Part shown: positions 30,403-34,123 of the stretch, one piece after another | Layout: the number at the start of each line of letters is the position of its first letter | Numbering within the stretch: the stretch's first letter is position 1 | NCBI RefSeq assembly: GCF_021698975.1 | Contig: NZ_SSXA01000046.1 | Span: 1 to 34,123, forward strand | Reading direction: 5' to 3' | Source of the DNA: Blastococcus sp. KM273128 | Lineage (GTDB): Bacteria; Actinomycetota; Actinomycetes; Mycobacteriales; Geodermatophilaceae | DNA length: 34,123 bases | The notes under the pieces: generated by a model | Databases searched by the model: none | The model's input: the letters and a program-made list of their open reading frames with translations, nothing else | What the model was told of the DNA's origin: nothing | Made by a program: the position numbers and the translations under genes

Positions 30403-32924
30403 CGCGGCCCGCCCCCGCCGAAGCGGGAACGGGCCAGGAGCCGGGCAGCTCTGGTCCCCAAATTACTCCCGAGCACGCCCGCGACGTGCTCGCTCCGCGA
30501 GGGCTGACCGCCGACGACGCGGCACGGTTCGGCGTCTACTCGGTGACCACGCGCGACGAGCTACCCGAGGAGTTCCGGTGGGCCGGGGAGGCAGCCGTGC
30601 CCGCGCTGGTCATCCCGTGGCGCAGGCTCTCCGGGGAGGGGGTCGTTCCCCAGCTCCGGCCGGACACGCCGCTCGTCGTGGAGGGCGAGGAGCGGAAGTA
30701 CCTCATGCCGAAGGGCGTTGGCTCCGTCATCGGCGTCGTACGCGAGGCGCCGAACCCCAACCTCGTGATCTTCGCCGAGGGCACCTTCCAAGCGAGGGTC
30801 GCCGCCGCCTACGCCCCGCCGGGGGCATCGGTCTACGCCCTGGCCGGGTGCCGCACCTGGTCGAGCGACGGGGTGCCCGTCGAGGACTTGTCTGTCGTGG
30901 AGGGGCGAGAGGTCGTGGTGATCTTCGACGGCGACCTGTCCCGAAACCTCGCGGTCTGGACCGCAGCGGAGAAGTTCGGCCACGCCCTCGCGCTGGAGGA
31001 TGCGGTCAGCGTCCGCTTCGCCGTCCTGCCGACTTCGGGGAAAGCCGGGCTGGATGACTGGCTCGGCAAGCGGTCGCCGGAGAAGCGGGCCGACTACCTT
31101 GAGCGGCTCATTGACGATGCGAAGGGCAACCTGCCGACCAAGCCGAAGGCCAAGCCGAAGGAGGCGCGGCAGATCACCGCGCCGAACAACCGGCCGCTGG
31201 TGGAGGTCAACGGCGACCGCCACGAGGTCATCACGTCGCTGCTGACTGCGCTGAAGCGGTGGGATGGCACTCGGTTGTTCAGCTACGGCGGCGTGCTGGT
31301 CGAGCTGAAGCCGGGCGCGACGGTGGAGCCGGTCGTCGTCGGCCGCCTCCACCGGGTTATCGCCGAGTCGGCGACGACGGTAGCCACGAACGCCAAGGGC
31401 GAGGCCGCCTACGCCGACCCGGCCGGCCCGACAGTTGGCGCGCTGCTGTCCTCGGCGGACGAATTCACGCTACTCGACCGAATCAGCCGTGTGCCGTTCG
31501 TACGGCCCGACGGCTCGATCTGCCAGACCTCCGGGTACGACGCGGCCACCCGGACGTTCGTGGCGCTGGACGAGTCGCTGGACGGGTTGCAGGTGCCGGA
31601 GGAGCCGACGGCCGAAGACGTGGCGGCGGCCGTGAAGCTGCTGACCGACGAGTGGCTGGGCGACTTCATGCCCTCGCTGCCCGAACCGGCCGACCGGGCG
31701 AACCTGCTGGGCCTGATGCTCACCCCGCTCGTGCGCGGCCTGGTGCCGCTGGCCCCGCTGGCGGTCGTGGACGGGTTGCAGATGGGTGTCGGCAAGAACC
31801 TCGTGGCCGACCTGCTGTCGATCCTGACCACCGGCCGCCCGGCGCAGCCGCTGCCCTACAACCGGGGCGACGACGAGAACCGCAAGGTCATCACGTCGGC
31901 CTTCCGATCCGGTGCCGAGCTGTTCGTCTTCGACGAGGCGCACGTCATCGAGGGCGGCAGCTTCGCCCGTGCGATTACCTCGATCACGTACTCCGACCGG
32001 GTGCTCGGCGTGAGCGCGATGGCCGAGTTCCCCAACCGGATCACCTGGGTCGCGCTGGGCAACAACGTGGTGGTCAACGGCGACGTGAGCCGCCGCGTCT
32101 TCCGGATCCGGCTGGCACCGAAGACGGCCAATCCGCAGGACCGCGACGCCGACTCGTTCCGGCACCCCGACATCAAGGAATGGACGCTGGAGAACCGTGC
32201 CAGACTGCTGGCCGCTGCCCTCACACTGGTCCGGGCATGGTTCGCCGCCGGTGGCAAGACGAACCCGGCCGGTCGCCGGTTCGGCAGCTTCGAGGCGTGG
32301 GGCGGCATCGTCGGCGGCGTCCTGGACAACGCCGGCGTGGAGGGCTTCCTGGGCAACCTCGTGGAATGGCGCTCGGAGTCGGACTTCGACCGGCAGCACT
32401 GGTCCGAGCATTTCGCCTGGCTGGCTGAGACGTTCGGCACCGGCGAAGGGCAGGCGTTCACGGTCGCCGAGGTTGTGGAGAAGCTGCGCCGGTCGAACAA
32501 TCCCGAGCCACCGCCGGGGATGGACGACCCGAGCGCGATGGGCTACGGCCGCGAGCTGGGCAAGGCGTACGCCAAGAAGCGGAGCCAGGTGTTCGACGGC
32601 CTGGTCCTGGTCAAGTCCGCCGTTGGCACGCAGAGGAAGCTGGGCCGCTGGTACCTGGAGAATCGGGAGGTATCGGAGGTATCGGAGGAATCCCCCTTCC
32701 CTACGCGTAAGGGAAACTCTGCCTCTGACAGCGCAGACGCGGATAGGCGCGCTCTACGGGGAGGGGGCTCCGGCCATCCCTCCCATTCCTCCGATACCTC
32801 CGGCCGGACGCGCAAGCGGCCGAAGGCGCCGTGCCAGCGGTGCGGGAAGGGGCTGCCTGGCGGCAAGGACTACGCCCGCTGCAATGAGTGCCGGTACAAG
32901 CCGGGCGAGGACGGTGCGATGTGA
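30399..32924 (+). CDS. Primase-helicase: Toprim (DUF3854-like) plus ATPase with C-terminal zinc ribbon
   Basis: An 841-aa replication protein of a mobile element. Residues about 25-225 are a Toprim/DUF3854-like domain with the conserved glutamate in IFAEGTFQARVAAAY (Glu127) and the DGD metal motif (177-179). Residues about 275-620 resemble the ATPase of phage/plasmid primase-helicases. The Walker A-like loop GLQMGVGKN (459-467) ends in Asn instead of Ser/Thr, Walker B is LFVFDEAH (508-515), the sensor is ALGNNV (552-557), and arginines 565-566 are candidate fingers. Residues about 755-805 are low complexity, encoded by inverted repeats. A zinc ribbon ends the protein (Cys812, 815, 828, 831). 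ATG 30399 overlaps the xis stop. The role would be priming and unwinding at the element's origin, inferred from family. Confidence 0.82.
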   Translation: MTRPAPAEAGTGQEPGSSGPQITPEHARDVLAPRGLTADDAARFGVYSVTTRDELPEEFRWAGEAAVPALVIPWRRLSGEGVVPQLRPDTPLVVEGEERKYLMPKGVGSVIGVVREAPNPNLVIFAEGTFQARVAAAYAPPGASVYALAGCRTWSSDGVPVEDLSVVEGREVVVIFDGDLSRNLAVWTAAEKFGHALALEDAVSVRFAVLPTSGKAGLDDWLGKRSPEKRADYLERLIDDAKGNLPTKPKAKPKEARQITAPNNRPLVEVNGDRHEVITSLLTALKRWDGTRLFSYGGVLVELKPGATVEPVVVGRLHRVIAESATTVATNAKGEAAYADPAGPTVGALLSSADEFTLLDRISRVPFVRPDGSICQTSGYDAATRTFVALDESLDGLQVPEEPTAEDVAAAVKLLTDEWLGDFMPSLPEPADRANLLGLMLTPLVRGLVPLAPLAVVDGLQMGVGKNLVADLLSILTTGRPAQPLPYNRGDDENRKVITSAFRSGAELFVFDEAHVIEGGSFARAITSITYSDRVLGVSAMAEFPNRITWVALGNNVVVNGDVSRRVFRIRLAPKTANPQDRDADSFRHPDIKEWTLENRARLLAAALTLVRAWFAAGGKTNPAGRRFGSFEAWGGIVGGVLDNAGVEGFLGNLVEWRSESDFDRQHWSEHFAWLAETFGTGEGQAFTVAEVVEKLRRSNNPEPPPGMDDPSAMGYGRELGKAYAKKRSQVFDGLVLVKSAVGTQRKLGRWYLENREVSEVSEESPFPTRKGNSASDSADADRRALRGGGSGHPSHSSDTSGRTRKRPKAPCQRCGKGLPGGKDYARCNECRYKPGEDGAM
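32666..32801. repeat. Iterated 9-bp units with facing inverted copies inside the primase gene
   Basis: Three tandem units GGAGGTATC, GGAGGTATC, GGAGGAATC (32666-32692) face the reverse complement ATTCCTCCGATACCTCC at 32785-32801, which pairs exactly with 32675-32691 (17 bp). The 93-bp spacer encodes the low-complexity link between ATPase and zinc ribbon (VSEVSEE on one side, SHSSDTSG on the other). Confidence 0.8.
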
Positions 32925-33259
32925 GCAACCGCCGGAGGGCCAAGCGGCCCACGGTCCCGCCGTGCCCGGACTGCGCGTCCCGGCTTCTGTGGCTGCCCAC
33001 CGGGCCGTTCCTCGCCCACGACGAGAGGTGCCCGAGTTGGCGGGCGCGGACAGCCGCGCTCCGGGCCGCCGTCGGCCCCGAGCCGGTGAGCTGCTACTCA
33101 GTGAGGCTCGGCCGTAGCGAGACGGGCGGACATGTGGCACGGAAGTGGGCACGGCCCGCTTCCGTGCCACCGCCACGGCGCTGTTGCAACGCCGGGGGAG
33201 AGGGGGCCTCCCCCCGGGGGCGCCGGCGGTTCCCCGCAGCGCCCTGCCTCTCAAGATGA
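32921..33259 (+). CDS. Small zinc-binding protein of the element
   Basis: A 112-aa frame starting at GTG 32921, overlapping the primase stop by 4 nt (GTGA). The first 60 residues look coding: a basic start (SNRRRAKRPTVPP), then CPDCASRLLWLPTGPFLAHDERCPSW, a Cys-x2-Cys and His-x3-Cys arrangement that could bind one zinc. From about residue 70 the sequence is Arg/Pro-rich and covers a 12-bp hairpin (33134-33170) and G/C runs, so the frame may simply run on into noncoding DNA. Function unknown; proteins of this kind often follow primase genes in actinobacterial mobile elements. Confidence 0.6.
   Translation: MSNRRRAKRPTVPPCPDCASRLLWLPTGPFLAHDERCPSWRARTAALRAAVGPEPVSCYSVRLGRSETGGHVARKWARPASVPPPRRCCNAGGEGASPRGRRRFPAAPCLSR
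33134..33170 (+). repeat. 12-bp stem-loop near the end of the zinc-protein frame
   Basis: A perfect stem, GTGGCACGGAAG (33134-33145) with CTTCCGTGCCAC (33159-33170), and a 13-nt loop. It could be a terminator, or an attachment or origin structure of the element. Confidence 0.6.
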
Positions 33260-33271
33260 CTACGGGTCTCG

Positions 33272-33322
33272 GATCTCGACCTCGGGACGGCCCGCTGAAC
33301 GGGCCGTGCCGAGGTCGAGATC
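33272..33322. terminator. Large hairpin at the end of the element module
   Basis: Outer stem GATCTCGACCTCGG (33272-33285) with CCGAGGTCGAGATC (33309-33322), then a G-G mismatch and an inner stem ACGGCCCG/CGGGCCGT around CTGAA: 22 pairs in all. It lies between the element genes and the convergent lipoprotein gene, so bidirectional termination is likely; a recombination or replication role is possible. Nothing else is seen in 33260-33396. Confidence 0.65.
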
Positions 33323-33396
33323 AAGCATGGTGATCGCCAGGGAGTGCAGCAGCATGGCCCCTTTGTCGGGCGTTCGCGCTCAGTAGGAGGGGGCGG

Positions 33397-33771
33397 CTAC
33401 TTCTCGGGGCAGAGGTGTTCCACGGCTGCGTCGTAAATCACGGTTGCCTCGGTGCGGTCGTATCCGGCGTCCAACAACATCGGGACCGCTTGCGCCCGGG
33501 CCTCCAGTGACGACGGGTTCTTCCAGATACCGCAGACACTGATCTCGCCGGAGTCGAGCACGCCGAGCGTGTCGTTCTCGTTCGCTGGCGACAGGTGAGG
33601 CTGGACCTGATCGAGGTACGCCTGTTGTGCGGCGGTGGCCTCGGTGCCATCGGGGAGCGTCAGCACCTCCGGGGATGCTGGTGCCGTCTCTGATGCGTCC
33701 TCACTGGAGCAGGCGGTGAGCGCCAGAGGTATGGCGGCCAGCAGGATCAGCCTGACGCGAAGCGTGGTCAT
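33397..33771 (-). CDS. DUF732-like lipoprotein
   Basis: A 124-aa predicted lipoprotein. The signal peptide ends in LALTAC with lipidated Cys21, followed by a Ser/Glu/Ala/Pro linker. The mature domain (about residues 45-124: QQAYLDQVQPHLSPANENDTLGVLDSGEISVCGIW and AVPMLLDAGYDRTEATVIYDAAVEHLCPEK) has two cysteines and the YDAAVEHLCP ending typical of DUF732-like small actinobacterial secreted proteins, of unknown function. ATG 33771 has GAGGG 6 nt upstream. Its composition is less GC-rich than the core chromosome, in line with its place in the accessory region. Confidence 0.82.
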   Translation of the reverse strand: MTTLRVRLILLAAIPLALTACSSEDASETAPASPEVLTLPDGTEATAAQQAYLDQVQPHLSPANENDTLGVLDSGEISVCGIWKNPSSLEARAQAVPMLLDAGYDRTEATVIYDAAVEHLCPEK

Positions 33772-33857
33772 CGGTTGCCCTCATTGTCGTAGCCGGACTA
33801 TTTCGTCGGTTTCCAAAGCTGTGGAAGGGAAGCAACCTATCCGGCTGATCGACGCAC

Positions 33858-33879
33858 GCCTGGCCTCGCAGCGCCAGGC
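33858..33879. terminator. Short hairpin in the right-hand intergenic region
   Basis: GCCTGGC (33858-33864) with GCCAGGC (33873-33879), 8-nt loop. It lies downstream of the possible minus-strand frame that stops at 33903 and upstream of the lipoprotein gene. Confidence 0.4.
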
Positions 33880-33902
33880 ATGGTGGATATACACGGCAGG
33901 AG

Positions 33903-34123
33903 TCAGTTGACCCGCTGGATAGCGGGCGGGCCGCTGACGCGCGCCGCGATCTCGGCCTGGCGACCGTCTACCTCGTGCAGGTGCCGCAGCGCCGCGCCGG
34001 TGGGGGAGCGACCCGCCCGGGCCGTTAGCCCGGGGCTTTCACGGGAGAGCGGCGTGACCGGGTGTTGATCAACTGAAAAGTGCTCCTGACCAGCAAGGAT
34101 GGGTCTTGTCGAGGGACCTATCC
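33903..34123 (-). CDS. Possible 3' end of an unidentified gene
   Basis: The minus strand is open from the window edge to a stop at 33903-33905. The last 35 or so residues (GAALRHLHEVDGRQAEIAARVSGPPA... ending IQRVN) have the regular codon pattern of real actinobacterial protein. The part upstream of about 34025 looks different (less GC-rich, odd residues) and may belong to an inserted element that cuts the gene. A hairpin follows the stop. No family recognised. Confidence 0.3.
   Translation of the reverse strand, partial: IGPSTRPILAGQEHFSVDQHPVTPLSRESPGLTARAGRSPTGAALRHLHEVDGRQAEIAARVSGPPAIQRVN
34063..34123. mobile_element. Possible terminus of an insertion sequence at the window edge
   Basis: From TGTTGATCAACTGAAAAGTG the composition changes abruptly to less GC-rich sequence, and the window stops 60 nt later. 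A TGT start with AACTGAAAAGTG and CTGACCAGC motifs recalls IS21-type ends, and contigs often end in such repeats. This is recognition by resemblance only. Confidence 0.25.

Larger units (their letters stand above)
29883..33326 (+). mobile_element. Integrated replicative element module (xis-like, primase-helicase, zinc protein)
   Basis: The left limit is set after the tRNA-Val terminator; the right limit is tentatively the large hairpin at 33272-33322 and is uncertain. The three genes overlap by 4 nt each and are typical of actinobacterial phage satellites, prophage remnants or integrative elements. No integrase, relaxase or capsid gene is visible, and no repeat of the tRNA-Val 3' end was found downstream. 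Either the integrase lies beyond the window or the element is a remnant. Confidence 0.6.

Noticed and set aside
33880..34068. Plus-strand 62-aa frame near the right edge
   Set aside because: Arg/Ser-rich translation with no start signal; the opposite strand gives a more protein-like reading.
1..34123. CRISPR arrays, rRNA genes and known riboswitches
   Set aside because: No regularly spaced repeats, no ribosomal RNA sequence and no recognisable riboswitch core were seen.
29765..34123. Classical tRNA-embedded attL/attR pair
   Set aside because: No second copy of the tRNA-Val 3' end occurs to the right of 29840 within the window; the only other copy is the inverted one in tRNA-Val(CAC).

Overview
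The window is high-GC actinobacterial chromosome. The gene order gltB-gltD, pyk, an ANTAR response regulator, a branched-chain amino acid (liv) ABC transporter, polA, rpsA, coaE resembles the Streptomyces arrangement. The SsgA-like protein, the TIGR02611/PGPGW protein and the abundance of TANNNT boxes 6-8 nt before start codons fit a Geodermatophilaceae-like organism. That family assignment is inference from gene content, not a database result.

Layout: 1-6206, glutamate synthase; gltB is broken at 1041/1042, and a 99-bp direct repeat sits exactly at the window start and at the break. 6319-8612, pyruvate kinase overlapping an acyl-CoA thioesterase II. 8629-10185, a convergent PLP-dependent aromatic amino acid decarboxylase. 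10186-10544, two related hairpins and an unusual short-armed tRNA-Leu(CAA). 10545-13174, a PdtaR-type regulator, a substrate-binding lipoprotein whose two halves are in swapped order, and a small secreted cysteine protein. 13391-17632 (minus), livF-livG-livM-livH with an extra extracytoplasmic domain on LivH. 17786-21060, a PaaI-like thioesterase divergent from polA. 21176-23110, an AI-2E family membrane protein convergent with a methyltransferase. 23330-26779, rpsA, a small opposite-strand gene, coaE and a membrane-anchored GNAT protein. 26837-29426, tRNA-Val(CAC), a PGPGW membrane protein, an anti-sigma factor and its ECF sigma factor, then a divergent SsgA-like gene. 29523-29882, tRNA-Gly, tRNA-Cys and tRNA-Val(GAC) plus a strong terminator.

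From about 29883 the DNA is accessory: an excisionase-like helix-turn-helix protein, a Toprim/ATPase primase-helicase with a C-terminal zinc ribbon, and a small zinc-binding protein, tightly overlapped, followed by long hairpins, a DUF732-like lipoprotein and what may be the edge of another mobile element. No integrase is visible.

Most of the window is housekeeping: nitrogen assimilation, glycolysis, branched-chain amino acid uptake, DNA repair, translation and CoA synthesis. The most unusual observations are the apparently circularly permuted binding protein (11374-12717), the LivH fusion, the type-I-shaped tRNA-Leu, the integrase-less primase module beside tRNA-Val, and the gltB break, which looks like an assembly junction.
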